This document shows, piece by piece, positions 54,772 to 64,000 of a DNA stretch of 64,000 bases (positions are counted from its first letter, which is position 1; every line of letters begins with the position of its first letter). The stretch lies in contig JAULAV010003585.1 of the NCBI GenBank assembly GCA_030789695.1, positions 32,279 through 96,278 of the forward strand, in the 5' to 3' direction. A program made the translations under genes and the position numbers. The notes beneath the pieces were generated by a model, which saw only the letters and a list, made by a program, of their open reading frames with translations, did not search any database and was not told the origin of the DNA. The stretch is from Scilla litardierei. Taxonomy: Eukaryota > Streptophyta > Magnoliopsida > Asparagales > Asparagaceae.

Positions 54772-55035
54772 CTTGTAATCTTCCTCGCCGTCGGTCTCGG
54801 CCTCAGTTTGAAGAGACGATGAGATCGGAGAGCTCTTGGCTTTCTCCTCTGCTCTCGCGATGACGCCGGGATTTCGCCATTTTTGGAAGTGGAAAGAGGG
54901 AGTTGAGAGAGATGGGAGGGGTTTGAGATTTAAGGGAAGGCGTCGTCGCGTCGCAGCGAAGATAGATGAGGAGGAGGAGGAGCGAGGGGATACTTGGGCT
55001 CCGACCAACAAATAGGAAGAAGATGAGAGTGCCAT
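54772..55035 (-). CDS. NHD1: NHD1 exon 1: chloroplast transit peptide
   Basis: 264 bp, 88 codons, phase 0 at the donor (TACAAG|GTAATT at 54772/54771). Starts MALSSSSYLLVGAQVSP; the Ser/Arg-rich, acid-poor first ~65 residues are a typical plastid targeting peptide, followed by an acidic stretch (TEAETDGEED). An in-frame ATG seven codons upstream (55056) is possible, but MALSSS is the more typical start. The upstream minus-strand sequence (about 55160-55040) is CT-rich, as is common in plant 5' leaders. Transit peptides are poorly conserved, so identity rests on the following exons. Confidence 0.85.
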
Positions 55036-55680
55036 TTTTTTTAGAACGAAGGACAAAAAAAGGTTGAGAATATGGGATGAAGAAAACTGAGAAGTCCTGC
55101 GAAAGTGAGAGAGCGAACTCCGGAGGAGAGAGGAGATACGGTTGTGGGATCGGGTCCTCAGATAAGAACTACAAAGCTGCTTTAATTGTTCTTTTACTTT
55201 CTTGTTTTAGCTGTTTCTGCCCTTATTTTACTAAATTTTGCATAAAGGCTTTCGTATTATTATCTTGGCTAATTTCCCAAAAAAAAAAAGCAAATGGCGT
55301 TGAGCTGGCCATGGAGGGAGGGGAAATTTCCTACCTCAAAATCATCAATGTTCACGAGAATTCAAGGTGTTTTTGCTTGTACATCCACTAGTCCAATACT
55401 TAATGATTTCACATTAACAAAACTTTTGCTACGGCCAGATGAGCAAATAAAACACATTGTGCTTACTTGAAAATTTGTATCGTGTGGTTTTAAAACGTGA
55501 AGATCAAAATGAACAGAACGGATCGTCAAAAAGTATGAGGGATGTAGGTTGCATGAGCTAGCCAATGATGAAATTTCCTCCTTTGCTATCTAACCTCCAT
55601 ATTACTCTTTCAAAAAACCATCTTTATGTCTCATTGTTTTCCCAAAATACAACCTTGAACTTTAAAAATAACAATACACT
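55036..55680 (-). promoter_or_regulatory. NHD1 upstream region
   Basis: Between the NHD1 start codon and a TAT-type LTR that begins at 55681 and faces the other way. The minus strand is CT-rich at about 55150-55040, a likely 5' leader. I see no convincing TATA box. Any distal promoter elements would lie within or beyond the retrotransposon. Confidence 0.4.
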
Positions 55681-56482
55681 TGTTACGAACAAAATATAGA
55701 TCGAATGCGACCAATAATGACGATCTATATTCCTTCGTCAACGGTCGGGAGTCAAAGCTTCTAAACAAGATCGGACATTCGCAGGATCGGACCTTCATCA
55801 GATCGGATATTCACCAGATCGGCAACGCCAAACACAAAGCATATACTTCGACAAGTTATGAAAGTTGGCGTTACCTCGTTTAATGAGCGTGACTATTGGG
55901 ACTCTCAAGTAATCAATGACAAAACCGTTATGATGCATGGAATGCACGACTATCCAGATCCCGAGTAAAGAAAGCATTTAAAGACAGCATTTAATGGTGG
56001 CCATTAATGATCCCTGCCATTAATGATTGATACATGCAATCTCTTGATATTCTACATTATGACGACAGTTCAAAAGACGAAGAGTCGTCATCAATCATCC
56101 AACTCCTATAAAAGGAAAGGTTCTCCCACAGAAGAGGTGTTCGAAAATAATTCCACAAAAAGAGGTCAATTATCGTTACATATACTCGAGTTCTCTCCAC
56201 TAAAAATTACAGTTCGGCATTGATAGTTCGGATTTATTAAGTTCGTTCATAACTATCCGAACTTTATTTGACATCAATACTAACTTGAGCGTCGGATGGG
56301 TCTTGGGTCGAACCCAAGTCTGACCCACTTTTGACAGATTCCTTGCATCGCTGATACTTCGGCAATTCGTAGATTCTCCCAATCGACAACCTGTCAACTC
56401 CTCATCAACATCATCAGACGACCATCGTAACCTTGGTTTCCACTACTACAAATTTATTGTTTGGTGGATTTTTCCATCAACA
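55681..56482 (+). mobile_element. 5' LTR of a TAT/Retand-type gypsy element
   Basis: 802 bp: starts TGTTACGAAC and ends CATCAACA directly before ATTGGCGTTGTCTGTGGGAA, a slightly mutated form of the TTGGCGCCGTCTGTGGGAA junction that is typical for TAT-lineage elements. A TATA box TATAAAAG lies at 56107-56114. 55770-55830 holds repeats of GATCGGACNTTC. No 3' LTR is found. Confidence 0.75.
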
Positions 56483-56519
56483 ATTGGCGTTGTCTGTGGG
56501 AAACTTGAAGGTTACACAC

Positions 56520-57815
56520 ATGACATCATACGCACAGCTTCGTCGATCAACAAGGGGCAAGGGGATCCGGATCACACCACAAACTGCTCAACAGACCAAT
56601 AGACCGATAACTGTTCTACCCGATGGCACTACGGTGCAATCTAGTGAGTCATCGTCTCAAGATGAGGCAATGCGTCAAGCAACTCCTGTGTTACAACAGA
56701 TGGTACCAATAGAGCAGTTCGAAGCTCTTGCCCAGGAAGTTCATACGAACTACCAAACGCTCGGCGCCATGATAGAGCGACTGACTGGCACCCGACCAAC
56801 ACCAATGGCGGGCACATATGCTGTTGGGAGTGTGGCACGCAACTTGAACTCTCAATTTCAAATTCATGCCCCAACAAAGACGGAAGAACCTCAGGGGAGG
56901 GTTCTTGGAGGAGTGACTGGAGAGGGAACCATGGTCGCAGCAGCAAACCCCCCAAGTCATAATCCCCCTCGTGATGATCGTCGTGAGAAAAGTCGAAGCC
57001 CGCGTCGTCCAGATCAACGTGGGAGTCGCCAGAGTCCCTGCCTCAATGATCGGCAGAAGAGAAGCCTAAGCCCTCGCTGTCATGATCGGTGAGTGCAGAG
57101 CCGGAGTCCTCGACATGAAGACCGGCGTCGAAGGAGCCATAGTCCTCCCCACGGTGATCGACGTGAAAGGAGTCCTATACCTCGCTGCACTGGTCGACAC
57201 AAGAGAAGTCAAAGCACTCACCACGTAGACCGGAATGAGAGAAGCCCAAGCCCATGTCGTCATGATCGACGTCTGAGAAGCAGAAGTTTCTGCTTTGATG
57301 ATAGGCGTGAAAGAAATAGAAGTCCTCATCGTGATGATCATCGCGACGGGAATGGTCGACATGACAGGAGTCGAACTCCTCATCGTGGTCATGGGCATAG
57401 AAGGAATCAAGAAGATCATCGGTATGACAGTCGAGATGAGTCCTCTGCCTCATCATACGATCAACCTAGAAGGAGAAGGCGTGGGCACCATCGTCGTAGT
57501 ACAAGTTTGGCATATCGTCGATTTGACGACGAAAACGAGCCTCTTTCGAGAAGAATCACCTTGACGGATGTTCCTCGGAATTTTAAATTTCCCGAGGTGG
57601 ATCAATATGATGGGTCTGGTGATCCTAAAGATCACGTTCATTGATATAAGCGTCGAATGGTGATTTTAGGACGAATGATGATCTCCTTTGTTTAGCTTTT
57701 CAAACCAATTTAGAAATGTCGGTAATGGAATGGTACAAAGGTCTGCCCAACCGATCTATCGACTCATTTCGAAAGTTAACTCGACAACGGAATGGTACAA
57801 AGGTCTGCCCGACGA
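56520..57815 (+). pseudogene. Gag of the TAT/Retand-type element, with RS-rich region
   Basis: From an ATG at 56520 (MTSYAQLRRSTRGKG) the frame runs to 57644 with one in-frame TGA (57090) and ends at a TGA (57642) where relatives have Trp or another codon. Residues about 150-340 are a striking Arg/Ser/Asp/His-rich tract built from units like DRRERSPSPR. The gag core begins NFKFPEVDQYDGSGDPKDHVH (57570 on), the counterpart of the YDGxxDPxDHL start of TAT gags, and continues in another frame to about 57790 (LAFQTNLE, then EWYKGLP). A 24-bp piece with AATGGTACAAAGGTCTGCCC is duplicated (57724, 57790). Pol is missing. Confidence 0.78.
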
Positions 57816-58126
57816 AATTGTTATGACTTACCTACGGTTCCATTTTCGTGGCACAGCAGACGACGTACATGTTGAGGTAGATGTTCCTGAGTTACTGAGC
57901 CAGAGTTCGACCCTGAGACCGCAGCTTTTAGAGTTATTTGTATTTTCTTCCTTTCATGTATCATTGTTGGAACATTTTGTACAGTATGCAATGTAATATT
58001 GATACTATTTGAGTATTTTTGTATATCTCTGCATTGTGGCTATTTTGTTTTCACTGGTAACCTGCAGACCTGCGAATAAATCAAATAAGTAAGGGGCCCC
58101 CGAGAGCGGGTCATTACAAATCCTGT
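57816..58126 (+). mobile_element. 3' end of a Tekay/Del-like LTR
   Basis: The segment ends GGGCCCCCGAGAGCGGGTCATTACA, in style a Tekay/Del LTR end. It shares TTGTTTTCACTxGTAACC and the following words with the end of the solo LTR at 20092-23446. It is joined abruptly to the TAT gag at about 57815, so a deletion or insertion removed its upstream part. Confidence 0.5.
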
Positions 58127-58420
58127 TGTCATTGGGATTCCTATTTTAGACCATCATCAAAATAGAAATACACATTAAGTCTCTACACAGCAAAGTCCCA
58201 CATCCTATTAGATACATTAAAGTCCAAATACCCAAAACCTTACCAGATCTTATAATTGGGCTTAACATAATATGACAGCCTGCAATACATAATTATTTTA
58301 CATATAAGCCTAACATTGGATTAATGATCCAGCACAACATCTATTGGATTTTTGAAATTGCGCTTTGTATAATTCAACGCAGTTCTATCATAGTTTTCTT
58401 CTTAATTTCTGGTCTGCACT
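58127..58420. other. Intergenic, unclassified
   Basis: No gene or repeat recognised. Confidence 0.4.
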
Positions 58421-58745
58421 TCTCAGCGAAGATAGACGTTATCCCTATAGCAGATAAAATGAGAGAACATCGCTAAAGAAGATTTGACCATGCATGCCGA
58501 AGACCTATTGATACGTCCGTTTAAACGACATAATATTGAGATCAAGGGAATGAGAGATAGACCGAGGAAGACATGGATGGATATGATAAGAATGATATGA
58601 AAAAATCTTGGGTATGATAGAAGAGAATGCTTTGGATCGTAATGCGTGGTAACAAGTATTCGACGCCACACTCGAACATTTTTTATTGTGTCCATGAAGC
58701 ATATCCCAATTGCTTGGGATAAAGGCTAAGATAATGACGAGGATT
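58421..58745 (+). pseudogene. RTE LINE 3' fragment
   Basis: The plus strand encodes IPIADKMREHR, then RRPIDTSV and PRKTWMDMIRMI with stops between, the C-terminal segment of an RTE-type LINE. It is oriented opposite to the other two LINE copies. About 110 codons remain. Confidence 0.7.
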
Positions 58746-59046
58746 TCTAATCTGTACTTCTCAAAACGAAACTGAAAAGAAGAAATGGTAAATGGTAAAA
58801 AAACTGACAAAGTTATCAACCACTAAATTATGTTCGATGGGGCTGGAAAAAAAAGGAAATATTCTTCTTTCTTTCCACAAATTGTACATTTAGGCACACG
58901 CAACATTTTACATGGGACTAACAATTACAACATAAAAACCCATCTTTGTTTTACATGGCATTAACTGATACATGATCATTAAACAGAAAGACGATAAGGA
59001 AAATCAGAAGCCCTCAAGACTGGAAAGGTCCCCAAACTGAGCTCGA

Positions 59047-59507
59047 CTAGTCTCGAGATGCAGATTGGAAAATGAAGAATGCTGTCAGGACTCCGACCAG
59101 CGCTGTAACTGCCAATGCCAGCGTTGGTATTGGCGTTCCAAACCCGAAGTTCTGATGCAAAATAAACAAAAACCATCAGGATGGCTTAGGAATCAACACG
59201 GATTAGTTTTGATCCATTTTTCTTATGATCCAGGCAAATCAAAGGAAAATACATCAGGAGTAAAGTGCAATGGGAAGAAGCAAAATGCCCTGATGCACAA
59301 ATTCGTAACGCGCATACTTAAGACACGGGGGTAGGCCACCACCGTCATCAAAGCATTTTTTTTGGTTAAGTCGGCCAGGTAGTTTGACCTCAATCTTAGG
59401 CAAGGCAGAAGCAACCCCCAAAATGCCCGATGAAAGAGTAAAGAGCAGTGATGCACAGAGTGATTTTCTAATAGCAGCATTTGTATCTAACCCAGGCACA
59501 CCAAAAT
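59047..59507 (-). CDS. Unrecognised membrane protein gene: last two exons
   Basis: Minus strand. Exon at 59507-59389 (119 bp; acceptor TTTCTCTTCAG|ATTTTG) encodes FGVPGLDTNAAIRK and a hydrophobic segment CASLLFTLSSGILGVASALP, ending KIE at a GT (59388). The last exon, 59151-59047 (acceptor TTTTGCATCAG|AACTTC), encodes NFGFGTPIP, a second hydrophobic segment and FFIFQSASRD before TAG. The reading frames join in phase 0 with the donor GTCAAA; a later donor (GTATGC near 59328) would put the last exon out of frame. The product has at least two membrane helices near its C-terminus. I do not recognise the family. Upstream exons are not found between 59508 and the right edge and may lie beyond 64000, with the repeats at 60095 and 62344 inside introns. 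It is downstream of and co-oriented with NHD1. Confidence 0.6.
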
Positions 59508-60094
59508 CTGAAGAGAAAGGTTTTAATAAGTAAAAAGAGCAAAATAAATTGGCAAATGGATTGTTCAATAGTTTTCCTAGTAGAATCTAGATTACAGAGT
59601 TTGGATCTATAAACGGGTGACATGTGAATTAACATAATAAAACAACTATGATAAAATATAAAGTTTGTGACGGTGCTACCCACAAGATTTTGTTAACATA
59701 TAAGATACAATAACCGTGAATTTTTATTTATTTATTTATTTTATTTTTTTGTGGAAGGCACAATTGGAGACGAACAAGATTAAGGAGATTCAATGTTGAG
59801 TCAAACCAATGAAATCATAACCTAGGCTTATATGTTGGTAATCTTTGTTAGTTAAAGGCCAAACTTCTAGTGGGATTGGAGTTAGACCATTACATGAGGG
59901 GATTACAAGAGGAGATCCGATTTAGATTGATGGCTCTAATACCAGCTTAGGATTATTTAGAACAAGATGGGAGTCCAATATTAGCCTAATTGGTAGTCAT
60001 AAACTTGGTGGATATATTTTTAACCCAACGCTTAAGCTGTATTAAGCAGAGACCCAACTTTCAATTTATGTTCTTGACCTTTTTTATTCTTTCG
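59508..60094. other. Unclassified non-coding sequence
   Basis: No gene. It includes a TTTA-repeat stretch at about 59727-59745. It is probably intronic to the unrecognised membrane protein gene. Confidence 0.4.
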
Positions 60095-60600
60095 TGTTGG
60101 GATTTGGGTTAGTTGGACCCGACCCCTAGTGCACCCTTCAAAGGGTTAGGGATTCGGACCATATAGGACCTAAACCAAACCCAATAAGGACTAGGATTTT
60201 AGGTCACCTAATAAGATTCATATTAGAAACCCTTGTGGGCCTTTGATTTAGGATCCTACAGGGATTAGGATTGCTTGGTGGCTAAGCACCGTAGAAACAT
60301 ACAGATAGAGGCACATTGCCTCTTCTCCCAATGCACCATCAAATACAAGAAAACTTCCATATTAGAGAGTTCTCCTCCATCTGCTTGAAAGAAGCCTTGT
60401 GTTATGCCGTAAAAAATTGATGGAGATAACATGACTCCATCACCCATTGAAAAGAAGAATTGTAGCTTACAAATCAAGAAAGAGATGAAAACATGTCAGA
60501 GATATTTATCTTGCTTCTGCTTAACTATCAAGATCTTATTAGATACATGAATTATATAGGGTATATATCTCTTGGATGATAACAGTACCATATTTCTACA
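60095..60600 (+). mobile_element. Copia-like LTR followed by primer site
   Basis: 506 bp: TGTTGGGATTTGGGTTAG at the start and TATTTCTACA at the end, followed by TGGTTTTAGAGCAAAGGCT, a Met-tRNA primer site with two mismatches (TGGTATCAGAGC). No gag is recognisable after it and no second LTR is present, so it is a truncated element. Confidence 0.55.
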
Positions 60601-62343
60601 TGGTTTTAGAGCAAAGGCTCCTTATTTGTATGCATGTGTTATCGATCTATATCCTCCAACAGCTTATTGATTATCTATGCAAAAATAATTTTTTTTTAAA
60701 ATTGAATTTTTATTGTTTCAATTAATTGCCATGCATGAATAATTTGATATGGGATAATATTTAATTGCATAGTTGTTTTGGATGAATTTTTTCCCATAAA
60801 ATTGGTTGTAGGATTATCATATTTGCTCATCTAATATTTGCGACTAAACCTAAATCTAGAATTGTTGATCAAAATTTAACTTTATCATCAAAATTCCAAT
60901 TTTATCTATAAACTCAAAACCAAAAAAGCCCAAAACCTAACCTTAATTGGTAGGGCTCCCTCCCTAGAGATAAAGCGTCAGCGGCTGCAAGCGAGCTGAG
61001 GGGCTATCGACCCTGCCGGAGCAACATGCACTGCTACTGTAAGAGCAGGCCACTCATTATAGATGCTCGTGATGCGTGGTGTGGGTGACTGCACACGGCC
61101 TCTGTATGGGTGTCGTACCCAATCATGGGGGTAAGTTTCTGGATTAGGTTTTTGACTAGGTGTTTGCCAATTTTGGATATTTTTGACAAAAGTGACCCAT
61201 GCATGGGATTAGACCGTGCACGTGGGGGTGTAGATATTCCTAGGCATGTAGTTTTACAACAAACAGGGCATGTCTTCAGCAGATCAAAGTTGAGAATAAG
61301 GATGCGTGTGTATGCTTTTAAGCAACCCTTCAACACATCATAGTACATGAATAGATAATGTTGAGCCGATTTTAGTATTCATGAGAATCATAATGATTAA
61401 ATGACCTATAAACGACAAAGATATGGCAACGAAAGGGAATAGACACATGTAGTACACCTTAGACACATCAACCATTTCAAAAGTAAATAATGCTTCGCTT
61501 TCAAAGTATCCTACCTAGAGACTCACGATCGAGTGGAAGATGGTGATAAGGGGTCGTGTGTAACATTTTTTTCAATGATTGTTGTCTAAATAAAATGCTA
61601 ACTGTAGTTACTTAAACAAGGAACGTGCGTAGCATGTAAAACCTTCCACCTGACTGACGTGACCAATTAAAGAATTGATCAATCCTATTTGCTCAACTTA
61701 GCATATGATATGGACTTGCAAGGCACCCATCATGCTGAGTTGGTTTGATCGAAAATTACAACCATAAGTGGAGGTAGACTTTGCACAGATTTAAAAATGG
61801 AGATGTTCTTGGGGAGAACATCATAACTTATGCCTTGGATTAATCACTTGACTGATAACCATTATATTTTATCGGAGGAATTAAGAGAAGTTAGACCTCT
61901 AAAAATCCTTACAAATTAATAAAATAGATTTTGTTATTTTGGGAATATGTTGCGAGTGGTAGCCATTGCTTCTCAAAAAATGATATGAAATTTTTGACTC
62001 AACCGATCCAAGATTTTTTCAATGAAATCTAGAAAATTCTTAAAAGATATGTCCTTTTGGATTCTTATTCAAAGCATAGCAAAGATTCTGTTCACGAGAC
62101 ATTAATTTTAGGAAAATTTCCTTTTTCGTCTGTGTTTGAGGAAATATTCACATTAATGCTTAAGCCCGTCTTTAAAACTGAAAACCTAATTAAGACTCTT
62201 TCTTAATATAGATCCCTAATGTCATCTTGATCCATTATTATCAATATGCTTAAATGATTGAACTTGACAGTAACAATATGAGTCCAGGAAAAGAAAATTC
62301 CAGTGCATGCTGACTGACACAATCAATCAGGAAATGGCAAAAC
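60601..62343. other. Unclassified sequence between the copia LTR and the hAT-type element
   Basis: Nothing recognised with confidence. 60960-61340 is slightly GC-richer with an open frame on each strand but no domain. 61350-62340 is AT-rich. Confidence 0.45.
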
Positions 62344-63505
62344 CAAGGTTTGAGGTTTCGGCTGATACCCATGTGTATCGCCCGTATCGTATCGGTATCG
62401 GTGTGTAACGATACCGAAACTAGGGGTTAGTTTCGGTATCGGCCGATACTGAATGGTACCGTTCAGTTTCGGCCGATACCGGCCGATACTGACTGATACC
62501 GTTCAGTTTCGGCTGAAACAGACCTGTATCGTTCAATATCGGACGAATACATAGGAAGAAGAATGTGTAATTAAATAAAAATTCTCAAAAAAACCCAAAA
62601 AATTTCGTGAATCAAGAGGTTGCAAAGAAAGCTCGGTTAAAAGAGAGGAGAAACCCCTAGGGTTTCGACTTGAAAATAATGAAGAATTAGACGAAGAAGA
62701 GATAAAACCAAGAACAAATTGCTGAAAAAAGAAGAAAAAGAAAAAAAGGAAGACGAAAAAATTGAACTCACCGCATCGCGCATCGCCGAACCTGCCTCTT
62801 GCCTCGTCGAACACTCCTCTTGCCTCGCCGCCCCACCTCGACCATCTAACGTGAGAGAGACAGTGAGCAAAGAGAGAGAGAAAGAGAGGCCCGAGTCGCC
62901 TTTCAGGAGAGGCTGCGTTTTTAAAAGGCAAACTTGTAAATAAGTGGTATATGTGTAGAGTAAAACAGTCGGTGCACATAGCATGCGGATTTTTTGTGGC
63001 AACCCTGTAAATAAGTGGTATGTGCGCAAAGCAATGCCCAACGATTTTTTTTGGCAAACTTGTAAATAAATGGTTTGTGCGCAAGGTAAAACGATGGGTG
63101 CGCAAGGCAAGCTTTAGGATCTATTCATTTTTCTAATAGTTAGTATTTAAGTACCAAACTTTAGGTATTTAGTATTTGATATGATTACGAACTCAAATTT
63201 AGTTTATCTATTTAGTATGTAGTATTTGATAGTATATGATTAATATTTTAGTTTGTTAAGTATTTAATAGTATTTGATAGTTTTAGATTTAAGAATCTCC
63301 AAAACCATCACTATGTCTATATGTTATATACATATTTAAAGTATCTCCGAAACCGAAACCGAAACCTGAAACGAAACTGCCGAAACTGGCGATACGGACG
63401 AAACCGAAACTTGTTTCCGAAACCGTCGAAACGGGCGATACCGATACCGAAACCTAAATTTTGGAAAGAACGATACCGAGACCGAAACCGAGACCTAAAA
63501 CCTTG
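62344..63505 (-). mobile_element. Non-autonomous hAT-type element with TCGG subterminal repeats, copy 2
   Basis: 1,162 bp flanked by an 8-bp duplication GGCAAAAC (62336-62343, 63506-63513). Ends: CAAGGTTTGAGGTTTCGG at left; the right end read inward is CAAGGTTTTAGGTCTCGG. It is inverted relative to the copy at 42272-43206: its right end matches that copy's left end (GTTTTAGGTCTCGGTTTCGG, then TTTAGGTTTCGGTATCG). Arrays of CGGTATCGG / CGGCCGATACCG fill 62350-62550 and 63345-63495. Three degenerate ~60-bp units with GGCAAACTTGTAAATAAGTGG lie at 62925-63110. The plus-strand frame 62719-62943 is Lys/Glu-rich and is not a transposase. Confidence 0.85.
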
Positions 63506-63665
63506 GGCAAAACATGAACGGAACATAAGAATACTAAGTATTTCGAAGCCGTTAGGAAGGACCACAATGCATGTTACCTTGTGATATTCTGCATAGATGA
63601 TGATGTGATCTGGATCTCGAGAAATGTGTGTAGATGAAGCAAATACAGGATGTGTTAAAGGCAAT

Positions 63666-64000
63666 GTCTGAAGTGATTTCGGTTACCCAACTTTGCATAC
63701 TCCAACTCAAGTTGGAGAAGATCAAGAAGAATCCCGCTCATTCGACATGCAAGCACCTCTGATTGCTATTGAGTCTGACCCTTGGTTAGAAAAAGGTGGG
63801 GCATCCCTTAATCTAGGAGCCGTAAATGCATGTCATTTTGAACTGTTGAACATCCGTGAATGGGATCAAATCAGGCATACCATGACACACAATAGTAGCA
63901 TGAAGACTTTTACGGATCTTCGATTCTACATTTAGCTTGAGGACGAGCTCATGGAAGCATCTATGTTCAAGAGACAATTCATGAACATGGAAGAATGGAA
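63666..64000 (+). other. Possible coding fragment at the window edge, unrecognised
   Basis: A plus-strand frame reads LHTPTQVGEDQEESRSF, then IESDPWLEKGGASLNLGAV and HFELLNIREWDQIRH, has a TAG at 63933-63935, and continues in the same frame as LEDELMEASMFKRQFMNMEEW to the edge. The composition is protein-like (charged, few rare residues) and the coding-like sense resumes after the stop, which suggests a decaying gene or transposon gag fragment. I do not recognise the family. Confidence 0.35.

Larger units (their letters stand above)
18940..55035 (-). other. NHD1: NHD1-like gene: 5' part of a chloroplast Na+/H+ antiporter gene with very long introns
   Basis: Six exons join in a single open frame of 325 residues: a Ser-rich chloroplast transit peptide and then membrane segments matching plant NhaD-type sodium/proton antiporters (Arabidopsis NHD1 is in the chloroplast envelope and moves Na+ out of the chloroplast in exchange for H+). 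All five introns start GT and end AG, and the phases agree. Introns 1 and 2 are 76 and 85 bp; introns 3 to 5 are 3,822, 5,754 and 25,384 bp and are filled with transposons. The family protein is roughly 550-600 residues, so about half is missing; the remaining exons were not found between 18939 and base 1 and probably lie beyond the left edge. No frameshift or stop disrupts the visible exons, so the gene looks functional so far. Confidence 0.87.

Noticed and set aside
1..64000. tRNA or rRNA genes
   Set aside because: No cloverleaf-like or rRNA-like sequence noticed; the Met-tRNA-like words are retrotransposon primer-binding sites.

Overview
The window is nuclear DNA of a flowering plant. It is AT-rich, contains split genes with GT-AG introns, and is dominated by plant repeat families: Ty3/gypsy chromoviruses of the Reina and Tekay/Del types, a TAT/Retand-type element, SIRE-type Ty1/copia LTRs, RTE-clade LINEs and hAT DNA transposons. 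I cannot name the species. No rRNA, tRNA, CRISPR array or bacterial-type operon is visible.

The main host gene is on the minus strand. Six exons, at 55035-54772, 54695-54519, 54433-54305, 50482-50306, 44551-44445 and 19060-18940, join in frame. They encode a chloroplast transit peptide followed by the N-terminal half of a NhaD-type Na+/H+ antiporter (NHD1). The remaining exons were not found and probably lie left of base 1. Introns 1 and 2 are 76 and 85 bp. Introns 3, 4 and 5 are about 3.8, 5.8 and 25.4 kb, and intron 6 is longer than 18.9 kb. Only 975 of about 36,100 bp from exon 1 to exon 6 are coding, and transposons fill most of the rest. A second minus-strand host gene, an unrecognised membrane protein, shows its last two exons at 59507-59047.

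Layout from left to right. 1-680: part of a copia LTR. 1863-7190: a decayed RTE LINE, split by a very young gag-only LTR element (2224-4835). 7197-10213: a MITE split by an older gag-only element (7278-10090). 10391-10600: a second MITE. 10659-11011: a solo LTR. 11343-18068: a decayed gypsy element (H), containing a gag-only element (13446-17587), which contains a copia solo LTR (14085-15731). 19808-32145: a small gag-remnant element holding a Tekay-type solo LTR (20092-23446) and a Reina-type element (23497-31093), which itself holds another solo LTR (25771-27430). 34093-38160: SIRE-type gag and LTR. 38166-39790: LTR pieces. 40070-42205: a hAT transposase pseudogene. 42272-43206: a hAT-type non-autonomous element, with an inverted relative at 62344-63505. 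44875-46727: another internally deleted LTR element. 50880-52720: a second RTE LINE. 55681-58126: a TAT-type gag joined to a Tekay-like LTR tail.

The most notable patterns are four. (1) One antiporter gene is stretched by nested insertions. (2) Five non-autonomous LTR elements share a Met-tRNA primer site and a 3' block that matches the last pol codons of the Reina element in the same window, which suggests they arose by pol deletion. (3) A hAT-type family has 8-bp target duplications and dense TCGG-type subterminal repeats. (4) Three copia LTRs each carry a different array of short palindromes upstream of the promoter.
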